Part shown: piece after piece, positions 1-6,879 of the stretch
Layout: each line of letters begins with the position of its first letter
How positions within the stretch are numbered: the stretch's first letter is position 1
Assembly: GCF_006539285.1 (NCBI RefSeq)
Contig: NZ_BJMS01000006.1
Coordinates: 1-64,000 of the forward strand
DNA: 64,000 bases
Source: Sporolactobacillus inulinus
GTDB lineage: Bacteria; Bacillota; Bacilli; Bacillales; Sporolactobacillaceae
Reading direction: 5' to 3'
Made by a program: the position numbers and the translations under genes
The notes under the pieces: generated by a model
Seen by the model: only the letters and a program-made list of their open reading frames with translations
The model's database searches: none
What the model was told of the DNA's origin: nothing

Positions 1-217
1 CTTGGTTAAGCAGACAGGTCATCCGACGAGAACCATAAAACGGGGATTTGGTGTACAACGCATCAAGACGATGCTTGATCATGAGCTCCCTAGGCGAGGG
101 CAGAACGGGCTTGTAGTAGAGGTTTGAACGATTCAGCGAGAGAAGCTCCGACTGTTTCTTGATGGGCAGTTCTGGATCTTCGCAGTCGACTAAAATCAAG
201 CGGTCATCGCGTGACAT
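1..217 (-). CDS. IS3-family transposase OrfB, N-terminal part (runs off the left edge)
   Basis: The minus-strand frame starts at an ATG at 217 and is open to the window edge (72 codons). It reads into the helix-turn-helix (HTH_21) region that precedes the integrase core: LSLNRSNLYYKP followed by KSPFYGSRRM, typical of IS150-like OrfB proteins. The DDE catalytic residues would lie beyond the edge. In IS3 elements OrfB is normally made as an OrfAB fusion by a -1 frameshift on an A-rich slippery run; here nine A (231-239 on the plus strand) lie just upstream. Whether the element is active cannot be judged from this part. Confidence 0.8.
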   Translation of the reverse strand, partial: MSRDDRLILVDCEDPELPIKKQSELLSLNRSNLYYKPVLPSPRELMIKHRLDALYTKSPFYGSRRMTCLLNQ

Positions 218-242
218 CGTCGTAGCAAGATTTTTTTTTAAG

Positions 243-506
243 CTACGAGAGTTCCGTGGTTAAACGTCCAACTTCGCCATAGAGTCGTTCAATTCTTTCT
301 TCGTATTCCTCCTGCATCCGGCTCTGATCATTCCGCTTACGATCGAAGAGCTGTGGGAGCTGGTCTAGGGCTGTCTTTTTCCATTGCCGAAGCTGATTGA
401 CATGAACACCGTACGTAGAGGACAATTCGTTTAACGTCTTTTCCTCTTTCAGAATTTCGAGCACGACTTTGACTTTGAATGTTTGAGAGTAAGATTTTCG
501 TTTCAT
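243..506 (-). pseudogene. IS3-family transposase OrfA, probable nonsense mutation near its end
   Basis: 87 codons from ATG at 506. The N-terminus (YSQTFKVKVVLEILKEEKTL, then VHVNQLRQWKK) is a classic HTH_Tnp_1 DNA-binding domain, followed by a leucine-zipper-like segment ending in GRLTTELS. Related OrfA proteins continue with W-L-K-K-K-S across the slippery A run. Here the codon after TELS is TAG, and the next codons are CTT AAA AAA AAA TCT (L K K K S). The simplest reading is that a TGG Trp codon became TAG just before the frameshift site, which would block the OrfAB fusion. Family knowledge supplies the expected Trp; only the stop is seen. Confidence 0.7.
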
Positions 507-554
507 AGATCTACCTTAACACATCCTTATTTTGTGTCTTAATTCTTGGGTCCA

Positions 555-888
555 TTATACTGGAACAATTAGTCCGCAAAATACTGTTAGCGGTGATGGT
601 GGTAAGTCATGGGTTTATTTAAATTATGTTAATCATTTGACGTCTCAAACATCAATGGGCGCAAAATCAAGTGTTGGGAACATGCTCCTTGTAAATTGGC
701 TTCTCACTTATTCTACAGGGAAAACAGCTAGCGGTACAGATACTCCATTCAATAGCACGTGGAAGAGTACTCACATCAAAAATTACGCTAGTACTGGATG
801 GAAGGGGGTTGTATTGAGCGGAACGGCACATACTTGGAATATGAATCTGGTATTACTTAATCCATCAGATAGTGTTTATGTTTATTAA
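555..888 (+). pseudogene. Exported-protein gene remnant, 5' end removed by the IS
   Basis: An open frame of about 110 residues enters from the IS end and stops at 888. It has no start codon or ribosome binding site of its own: the only candidate start, a TTG at 532, lies inside the IS inverted repeat. The remnant is rich in Ser, Thr, Gly, Asn and Trp, with alternating polar/hydrophobic strands such as GKSWVYLNYV and GWKGVVLSG, and has no Cys. This suits a beta-rich secreted protein whose signal peptide lay upstream. I do not recognise the family. It sits directly before an ABC transporter cassette, so it could have been the exported substrate (for example a bacteriocin-like protein); that is inference only. 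Confidence 0.55.
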
Positions 889-894
889 TTGCCC

Positions 895-935
895 GACCCA
901 TTCATTCTCAATAACTAACAGAAAATGAATGGGTC
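895..935 (+). terminator. Hairpin after the truncated exported-protein gene
   Basis: A perfect 12-bp inverted repeat (GACCCATTCATT, 895-906, with its complement at 924-935) has a 17-nt loop. A T-rich stretch, but no clean T run, follows. It lies between the remnant's stop codon and the ABC ATPase ribosome binding site, so it is either a terminator or an attenuator that lowers expression of the transporter relative to the upstream gene. Confidence 0.55.
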
Positions 936-969
936 ATACATAAAAAGTTTGTTGTTGGGAGGATTGAAG

Positions 970-1863
970 ATGATCGAATTGAAAAATGTGAGTAAGGCAT
1001 TTCGAAAACACGTGATACTTCGCCCAACTCATTTAACGCTACACTCAGGAATCAATGCAATGATTGGATTAAACGGAACAGGAAAGACGACTTTATTAAA
1101 AATGCTGTCCGGAATCATTAAGAGTGATGAAGGACAAATTGCTTACAATCAGCAAACGATCCGTTCAACAATTTCAAAAATCGGTGTTGCATTTGACCTG
1201 CCTTCTTTTTACGGACATTTGTCTGGGTGGCAGAATATGGTCTATTTTAATCAATTTCAACAATCACCCGTTTCTGTCGACGATCTTAAGAAGATTGCTA
1301 CTGAATGGAACGTCCCATTGGATAAACGCCACACGTCAAAGTACTCACTTGGTATGAAGAAAAGACTATCGTTAGCACTTTCGCTTATTGGTAATCCAGA
1401 ATTTTGGTTTTTAGATGAACCGTTTAACGGACTTGACTTTGAGTCGAAGGAACAACTGACTGCTAAAATTGAACAATTTAGAAGGAAGAAAAAGACTATT
1501 CTACTCATTTCTCATGACCTTAATCTCTGTCTTAACCTCGCCGATCAACTTTTATTTATGCATCATGGCGAACTTCACTATTTACCAAACCAAGAACCCT
1601 TGTTGAATCAAGTAATTTTCACCATTATTCATATTGAAAAGTGTCAAATCCCATCCTCAATTCAGCGTTTAATCGTTGAACAAGCGGAAGAGCATAACGG
1701 CTTGAGATTAGTCATTATGAAGCAGGACGAACGGCAAATACTTTGCGCTCTAAACGAACGACGCATCTCTATTCTCGGCTTAGAGCATAAGATTCCTTCA
1801 ATCAGTCAGGCGATCAAAATACTGCACAATAGAATAGGAGGAGAAAACAATGTTGAGTACTGA
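970..1863 (+). CDS. ABC transporter ATP-binding protein
   Basis: Nucleotide-binding subunit of an ABC-2 type transporter, 297 residues. Walker A is GLNGTGKTT (residues 33-41), the signature loop is the degenerate YSLGM (125-129), Walker B is FWFLDEP (Asp149, Glu150), and the H-loop His is at 182. After the ATPase core (to about 205) comes a roughly 90-residue C-terminal extension with no recognised fold. The ATG at 970 is chosen because GGAGG lies 6-10 bases upstream; an earlier in-frame ATG at 926 lies within the preceding hairpin and lacks a site. The gene overlaps the permease gene by 14 bp, so translation is probably coupled. Substrate unknown; lantibiotic/bacteriocin immunity-type exporters look similar. 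Confidence 0.88.
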   Translation: MIELKNVSKAFRKHVILRPTHLTLHSGINAMIGLNGTGKTTLLKMLSGIIKSDEGQIAYNQQTIRSTISKIGVAFDLPSFYGHLSGWQNMVYFNQFQQSPVSVDDLKKIATEWNVPLDKRHTSKYSLGMKKRLSLALSLIGNPEFWFLDEPFNGLDFESKEQLTAKIEQFRRKKKTILLISHDLNLCLNLADQLLFMHHGELHYLPNQEPLLNQVIFTIIHIEKCQIPSSIQRLIVEQAEEHNGLRLVIMKQDERQILCALNERRISILGLEHKIPSISQAIKILHNRIGGENNVEY

Positions 1864-2788
1864 ATGGTTAAGAGTGAAATCAAAGTGGTCACTTTTTATT
1901 CTGCCCATTATTCCTGTACTTTGTATCCTAGCGACACTATTTCAACACTATCAGTTAGCTGTGGGCTATCATCACATGCCTTCGGGATCAGACCCATTGG
2001 CGGGGCGCTCGTATGCGGTTTTAATGGAATGGTTAACCCCGGATCATCTCTATTATTACGCAATGAATCAGACGATGCAGACGATTTATTTTTTTCCACT
2101 GATTTTTTCAGCGGTTATTTGGACTTATGACGATTTAAAACAAGGCATTCTTGCCTATGTTGCAACGCTCCATCGAAATCGCACCCGCTTTTTCGTGACA
2201 AAGCTCTTATCGTTAACGATTTATTATGCGCTCATTTTGTTCTTCTATTTTATTTTTTACACGCTGATTTCTTTTTTTATTCCGCATGTCCCGATCGAGC
2301 ATTGGTGGCATATCTTTTCATGGCAAACGCTCTGTGCCTACTTAATTTATCTGTCCAGTTTGCTCTTTTGGGCAGGCTTCGCCATTGCCATCACCTATGC
2401 ATTAAATTCTGCGATTGCGGGAACAGGGATTACCGTTTTCTATTTGCTGTTTGAGCGATTGTTCACGAGCATGAGTTCAACGCTTGTTCATCAGCCGTTA
2501 TTGATGAAAATAAATGAATTCCTTCCTTGGGCAAACTTTCAATCTCTGTTTCTTTATGCAATAGGCTCAGAGCAATGGACCAATCAACTCCATCATAAAA
2601 TTGATCTTAATCTTTCATCGATGATTCCCGGTATGTTCCGTTTAACGAAAACGCAGCTCAGTGGGGTTTCCGTACCTTTCCCATTTTTGACTCCTTTATA
2701 TGTGCTTATTATTGTTATTACTGTCTATTTTAGTGTCATGCTCTATGCATGCTGGACACTGTATCATTATCGAATAAATAAATCTTGA
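1850..2788 (+). CDS. ABC-2 type transporter permease
   Basis: A 312-residue integral membrane protein. Hydrophobic segments lie near residues 12-31, 83-100, 122-147, 160-185, 188-208 and 280-303, giving about six membrane passes with a larger loop between the second and third and between the fifth and sixth. The N-terminus (LSTEWLRVKSKW) is amphipathic and cytoplasmic, as in ABC-2 permeases. It starts at an ATG with GGAGGA close upstream and overlaps the ATPase gene, so the two form one transporter. No sequence motif shows the substrate. Its Pfam family would need a profile search to settle; the call rests on topology and context. Confidence 0.75.
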   Translation: MLSTEWLRVKSKWSLFILPIIPVLCILATLFQHYQLAVGYHHMPSGSDPLAGRSYAVLMEWLTPDHLYYYAMNQTMQTIYFFPLIFSAVIWTYDDLKQGILAYVATLHRNRTRFFVTKLLSLTIYYALILFFYFIFYTLISFFIPHVPIEHWWHIFSWQTLCAYLIYLSSLLFWAGFAIAITYALNSAIAGTGITVFYLLFERLFTSMSSTLVHQPLLMKINEFLPWANFQSLFLYAIGSEQWTNQLHHKIDLNLSSMIPGMFRLTKTQLSGVSVPFPFLTPLYVLIIVITVYFSVMLYACWTLYHYRINKS

Positions 2789-2806
2789 AAGTGATGGTGA
2801 TCACGT

Positions 2807-3475
2807 TTGCGACGTAGAATCTTTTTTATCTTGCTCTCGGTTATCCTTTTAGGTGCAGCATGGTTTTCCGGAAGGGTGATCTATCAAAAAATGCTCCGTC
2901 ATCGTGCTGCCCAATCCGTTGCGTGGTTTGATCACACTTGGAGCCATTGGCGATCGAATCCGCAGCTTCATCAGACCGTTGCGAACGTGGGTAATCAGCG
3001 GATCACGTATCAAGATTTATGGTCACAGGCAGGATTGGCTATGATTAATCAAGCTTCCTTTGATCCTGAGACTAAGCTGAACGATGCAACTTTTTCAGAA
3101 AAAGCGCTTCAGGCTGCTTTTGATCATTGGGTGCTAATTGCTGCGCTAACAAATTATGCACAGGATCATGGGATGGAAGTTAAGCAAAAAGAAGCCATCA
3201 ATTGGAAGCAGATGGTTCTTGACAGCAACATTCAATCGCCTGTTTCGAAAGACTCCGTGAATGTTTTGGTGACGAGTCAAATTGAAAAGAAGTACTCTTC
3301 GATATATAAAAAGGAATGGGTATTCCATTATGCGAATAATGTGATTAACGAAACAATCAGAGTACAAGGAAAACATAAAGCCATTAATGAAATGAAAATC
3401 ACGACCCAGGCACTAAAAAAATATAAACCGATACTCACGAAAAATGCCCCAAAAGAATTGCAAATCAGAGATTAA
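2807..3475 (+). CDS. Membrane-anchored SurA-N-like protein of unknown function
   Basis: 222 residues from a TTG start with GGTGA six bases upstream. Residues 5-23 form a signal anchor (FFILLSVILLGAAWF). The outside part begins with VANVGNQRITYQDLW and runs through a helical region with EKALQAAFDHWVLIAALTNYAQDHGMEV. This is the pattern seen in SurA/PrsA N-terminal chaperone domains (VNG-x-x-I-T followed by L-LI-A-x-x-x-G). No parvulin-type isomerase domain follows; the C-terminus is a Lys-rich helix. It follows the permease gene by 18 bp and probably belongs to the same operon, perhaps helping the exported substrate fold at the membrane surface. The function is inferred and weakly supported. 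Confidence 0.6.
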   Translation: MRRRIFFILLSVILLGAAWFSGRVIYQKMLRHRAAQSVAWFDHTWSHWRSNPQLHQTVANVGNQRITYQDLWSQAGLAMINQASFDPETKLNDATFSEKALQAAFDHWVLIAALTNYAQDHGMEVKQKEAINWKQMVLDSNIQSPVSKDSVNVLVTSQIEKKYSSIYKKEWVFHYANNVINETIRVQGKHKAINEMKITTQALKKYKPILTKNAPKELQIRD

Positions 3476-3599
3476 TAAAAGCGTTTTCCGACTGCACAAA
3501 GAGATGGCGATTTGTTGCGTATAGACAGGATGTCATCTCATTCGTCATCCGAAAAATAACGAGTAGCTTGGACACAAAAACATAAAGATCCCCTTTTTT

Positions 3600-3760
3600 A
3601 AAACGTAATCCCAAGTTGTGACACCCCAGATACAACCGTCCGCCATTCCCCAATGCTCTTCTTCAAACGACGTAAAATGGTCTATACGTAGCCTTCATAA
3701 ACATCAGGAAATATTCCATGCGCCGATTTCATCAATTCATAGCCGTAACATATACTCCTT
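3600..3760 (-). pseudogene. Remnant of a PadR-family transcriptional regulator
   Basis: Reading the minus strand from about 3750, one frame gives CYGYELMKSAHGIFPDVYEG, then YV, an in-frame TAG, and TILRRLKK. PadR winged-helix domains have this pattern: YGYE(I/L) at the start of the recognition region, then SEGT(I/L)Y..LLRRL(K/E)K. After LRRLKK the frame loses the usual dimerisation part and soon ends. There is no start codon, and the upstream frame does not give the usual first helix. Known PadR proteins often control neighbouring ABC-2 transporter genes, so this may once have governed the 970-3475 cassette. The match was made by eye and is short. Confidence 0.5.
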
Positions 3761-3842
3761 TTTTCATTTGTGTGTCGACCGGGATCAGCTACGATTCTTT
3801 TTCTCACACGGCCTCTCTTAAGAAATCCTTCATTTTTTTCCA

Positions 3843-3872
3843 TTGTCTTTTTTAAGAACTGCCCTTTACAAT
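3843..3872 (+). promoter_or_regulatory. Sigma-A-type promoter for the response regulator gene
   Basis: TTGTCT (3843-3848) and TACAAT (3867-3872) are separated by 18 bp. Transcription would start near 3879, ahead of the GGGGGAG ribosome binding site at about 3893-3899. It matches the sigma-A consensus in 4 of 6 and 5 of 6 positions. Confidence 0.5.
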
Positions 3873-3908
3873 GAATGAAGTAAGATATAGCGCGGGGGAG
3901 CGAAGCGA

Positions 3909-4601
3909 TTGGAAAAATATAATGTGCTTGTTGTTGATGACGATAAAGAAATACGCGATGTTATCGGTATTTACTTATCGAATGAAGGGATGAATGTACT
4001 CAAGGCAGAGGATGGGCTGAAGGCGATCGAGCTTCTGCGCAGTCAGACGGTGCATTTAATATTACTTGATATTATGATGCCGCATATGGACGGGATTCAG
4101 ACAACCTTTAAAATACGCGAACAAAAGAATATACCGATCATTATGATCAGCGCAAAGAGTGAGGATATGGACAAGATCAATGGCCTTCAAGTCGGAGCGG
4201 ACGATTATGTGACCAAACCGTTCAATCCATTGGAGCTTGTTGCTCGCGTGAAATCGCAGCTGCGCCGTTATGTCACGCTGGGGACCTATGAAGGGAAGAA
4301 GAAAACGATCAATTTAAATGGGCTAGTCTTGGAGCAAGCGGAAAAAAGGCTAATGGTCAACGGTGAACCCATTCGCCTGACGCCGATTGAGTATCGGATT
4401 GTTGATCTTTTGATGCGCCATGCCGGACGCGTGTTTTCCATTCACGAAATCTATGAACGGGTTTGGCAGGAACCGAGTTACCATGCGGAAAATACCGTTG
4501 CAGTACATATTCGTAAGATTCGTGAGAAGATTGAAATTGATCCGAAGAATCCAAGATTCCTGAAGGTGGTGTGGGGCATTGGCTATAAAATGGAAAAATA
4601 A
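3909..4601 (+). CDS. OmpR/PhoB-family response regulator
   Basis: 230 residues: a receiver domain (1 to about 120) and a winged-helix DNA-binding domain (about 130-230). The phospho-acceptor is Asp54 in LLDIMMP, with acidic Asp residues at the N-terminus (VVDDDKE) and conserved Lys103 in VTKPFNP. The C-terminal part shows RLTPIEYRIVDLLM and ENTVAVHIRKIREKI, typical of the recognition region. It starts at TTG with GGGGGAG 9-15 bases upstream. Its 3' end overlaps the kinase gene by 23 bp, so the pair is cotranscribed. It resembles VanR-like regulators, but the target genes cannot be read from this window. Confidence 0.92.
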   Translation: MEKYNVLVVDDDKEIRDVIGIYLSNEGMNVLKAEDGLKAIELLRSQTVHLILLDIMMPHMDGIQTTFKIREQKNIPIIMISAKSEDMDKINGLQVGADDYVTKPFNPLELVARVKSQLRRYVTLGTYEGKKKTINLNGLVLEQAEKRLMVNGEPIRLTPIEYRIVDLLMRHAGRVFSIHEIYERVWQEPSYHAENTVAVHIRKIREKIEIDPKNPRFLKVVWGIGYKMEK

Positions 4602-6765
4602 TACGGTTGCGAAGCTCGTTACTGGTTTATTGATTGTTGGTCTTTCTTTGTTAATTTTTGTTTTTTCAACAGGTCACAACGCCATGTTTGGTTCTTTTGA
4701 AAAAACAGATGCTTTTATGAGTAGCTATTATGACTTTCAACACCATTTGGCTTTGCTGAAGCTTAATTATCCGTTTAAGGCAACTGTTGAAAAGTTGCCG
4801 GTAACCGATTCGGATATCCACGAGTTCCGCTACCGGTACGGAAGCCTGGAAAAACAGTTGGCCAACGTGCACGGTCAATATGAAGATGTGATTGCAAAAG
4901 CAGAGAAAAATAATGATAAAGACGTGGTCAGTTATTATAAGAAAGAACAAAATCGCAAAGTTAAAGCGATTCAACAAAACTTTAAAAGCGACCAGCATGT
5001 GATCAAACAAATACGCGATGAACGTGCGGAAAAAATGGATGAGTATGATCAATCGCTCAATGAAGAACGGCAATACTTTAATCAATTGACGAAGGTGTTT
5101 CACTACGATTTCGTCAATAAACGGACAGGTGAACGAATCACGAATGTTCGCGCTTCCGACGACAAAGCGCATGTTCAGTTTGAGAAAAAGTTTACGGATT
5201 TATCCGCTTATCAAAATTCTGGGAACAGTGATAAAATTGTTGATCGCGTGTTGAAGCTTTCTGCTGATGACTATCAGGGAAGGATCTTTGTCGCAGAAAA
5301 TGCACCGTTGAAACCGTTGCGTGGATATGCACAGTACCAGTCTGAAAAAAATACAGGTTTTAGCTTACTTGTATTAGGGGTGCTGATGATTGCTGCGGCA
5401 CTTTTCATTGGCTTCAAACGATCAATCCGTTCACTTGCTGATATTGAGCCAATCCATCACTGGTATGCGCGCATGCCAATCGAACTCAGATTGATCTTCT
5501 TTGCCATAGAAAGCTATATCTTTCTTGGCATCTTGGAAATGATTAAGGGTCAAAACTATTCGAGTAGTTATTATTTTGGGGTCATTGGCGGCATCGGCTT
5601 CTCAGCTGGGTTTTTCTCGATTGGGTTAGGAATTGCTGTAGCTGTCGCAACGTTGCTCTATCAGGTACAATGGCTGGCACAGATGCTGCGCGATCCATTA
5701 AAACGGCAGGTGTGCTGGAACAACAGCATCGTCAAGCAAACCGGTATGATTTTTCAAGAACTGCTGCGGCCGCCATTTACTGTTTTAAAAGTACTCGTGT
5801 CCCTTGCGGCGCTGTTCCTTCTTGGCATGTTTACAATGTTCTGTTTCTTCAACAATGTGTCTGCTTTTACTCTGTTCATTCTCTTCTGCACCGCAATGCC
5901 GTTGATGTGGTTCATTCTGCATCGCGCTGCTCAGCTTAATCGTATCATCAAACAGGCAGAGGTTGTAGCTGCAGGTGGTGATCCAATCGACTTTTCGACA
6001 CATGGAAAAGGGACAGTAGGCAGACTGAGCCGCACAATCAATCAGATGCAGGGCGGCATCAGATCTTCACGGCATGCGCAGCTTAAGAGTGAGCGCTTGA
6101 AGACCGAACTGATCACCAATGTCAGTCACGACCTGCGTACACCGCTGACGTCGATCATCACCTATAATGATCTATTGAGAAAACCAGGTGTAAGTGAATC
6201 GGAACGGCACGATTATGTAGCGATCATTGACCGCAAAGCGAAACGATTGAAACGCTTAATTGACGATTTGTTTGAGGCCTCGAAAATGGCGAGCGGGGCG
6301 GTTGAGTTGACAAAAACAAAAGTTGATTTAAGTGAATTGCTTACTCAGGCGCTTGCTGAATACGATGAAGCCATCGAAAAATCGTCGCTTAAATTCCGGA
6401 TAAAGACGCCGGATGATCGAATCCCGGTTAACGTCGACGGTCAAAAAATCTGGCGCGTGTTTGATAATTTAATCGGCAATATCTTGAAATATTCAATGGA
6501 AGGAACGCGCGTTTATATCGAATTGGAAAAGAAGCAGAATCAGACGGTGATTACGTTTAAAAATATCACAAAATATGAACTTGGACGTAATGTCGATGAA
6601 CTCTTTGAGCGCTTTAAACGCGGAGATGCGTCAAGACATACCGAAGGATCGGGACTCGGGTTTGCCATCGCCAAGTCGATTATCGATCTGCATGATGGAA
6701 TTTTCGAACTGGATTTAGACGGGGACTTGTTTAAAGTGATGATCAAACTCCCGCTTGTTTCATGA
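4579..6765 (+). CDS. Membrane sensor histidine kinase with multi-pass sensor region
   Basis: 728 residues, partner of the response regulator it overlaps. One membrane segment (13-30) is followed by a charged, coiled-coil-rich outside domain of about 225 residues, then about five hydrophobic segments between 258 and 450, a HAMP-like linker, and the kinase core. The H-box is SHDLRTPLTS with His517, the N-box begins DNLIGNILKY near 629, and the G2 box is GSGLGFAIAKS near 690. The core resembles VanS-type kinases, while the large sensor is unusual: most VanS kinases have two membrane passes. The TTG start at 4579 is chosen because the frame is closed upstream and a purine-rich site (GGTGGTGTGGGG) precedes it. 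The signal sensed is unknown. Confidence 0.88.
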   Translation: MAIKWKNNTVAKLVTGLLIVGLSLLIFVFSTGHNAMFGSFEKTDAFMSSYYDFQHHLALLKLNYPFKATVEKLPVTDSDIHEFRYRYGSLEKQLANVHGQYEDVIAKAEKNNDKDVVSYYKKEQNRKVKAIQQNFKSDQHVIKQIRDERAEKMDEYDQSLNEERQYFNQLTKVFHYDFVNKRTGERITNVRASDDKAHVQFEKKFTDLSAYQNSGNSDKIVDRVLKLSADDYQGRIFVAENAPLKPLRGYAQYQSEKNTGFSLLVLGVLMIAAALFIGFKRSIRSLADIEPIHHWYARMPIELRLIFFAIESYIFLGILEMIKGQNYSSSYYFGVIGGIGFSAGFFSIGLGIAVAVATLLYQVQWLAQMLRDPLKRQVCWNNSIVKQTGMIFQELLRPPFTVLKVLVSLAALFLLGMFTMFCFFNNVSAFTLFILFCTAMPLMWFILHRAAQLNRIIKQAEVVAAGGDPIDFSTHGKGTVGRLSRTINQMQGGIRSSRHAQLKSERLKTELITNVSHDLRTPLTSIITYNDLLRKPGVSESERHDYVAIIDRKAKRLKRLIDDLFEASKMASGAVELTKTKVDLSELLTQALAEYDEAIEKSSLKFRIKTPDDRIPVNVDGQKIWRVFDNLIGNILKYSMEGTRVYIELEKKQNQTVITFKNITKYELGRNVDELFERFKRGDASRHTEGSGLGFAIAKSIIDLHDGIFELDLDGDLFKVMIKLPLVS

Positions 6766-6831
6766 TTGCTCAGCCTTGACGCATAGGCATTATGAGTGAG
6801 ACAATGGAATTCGATATTTAATCGGAAGTTG

Positions 6832-6860
6832 AAAAGCGAGGGCTCTGCCCCGCTTTTTTT
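6832..6860 (+). terminator. Rho-independent terminator after the kinase gene
   Basis: AAAAGCGAGGGC and GCCCCGCTTTT pair around a TCT loop, with one bulged A, and run into eight T. It separates the two-component operon from rqcH. Confidence 0.85.
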
Positions 6861-6879
6861 TGAAAGTGAGGAATACGCC

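Larger units (their letters stand above)
1..554 (-). mobile_element. IS3-family insertion sequence, left part missing at window edge
   Basis: Seen: two overlapping transposase frames on the minus strand, with orfA upstream of orfB and a run of nine A between them, as in IS3-family elements. Read on the minus strand, the outer end starts TGGACCC and continues AAGAATTAAGACAC, which resembles IS150-type terminal repeats (recalled from memory). This places the boundary near 554. The other terminal repeat is outside the window, so the element cannot be delimited fully. The insertion sits inside the 5' part of an exported-protein gene. Confidence 0.75.
3476..3908. other. 433-bp gap with no intact gene
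   Basis: The space between the transporter cassette and the two-component system holds a decayed PadR-type regulator on the minus strand (about 3600-3760) and, at its right end, a sigma-A-type promoter for the response regulator. Short open frames on both strands in 3465-3821 have no ribosome binding site or family resemblance in their own reading frame. Nothing else was recognised. Confidence 0.6.

Noticed and set aside
3465-3653. 62-codon open frame on the minus strand after the SurA-N-like gene
   Set aside because: No ribosome binding site and no family resemblance; the PadR-like pattern is in a different frame.
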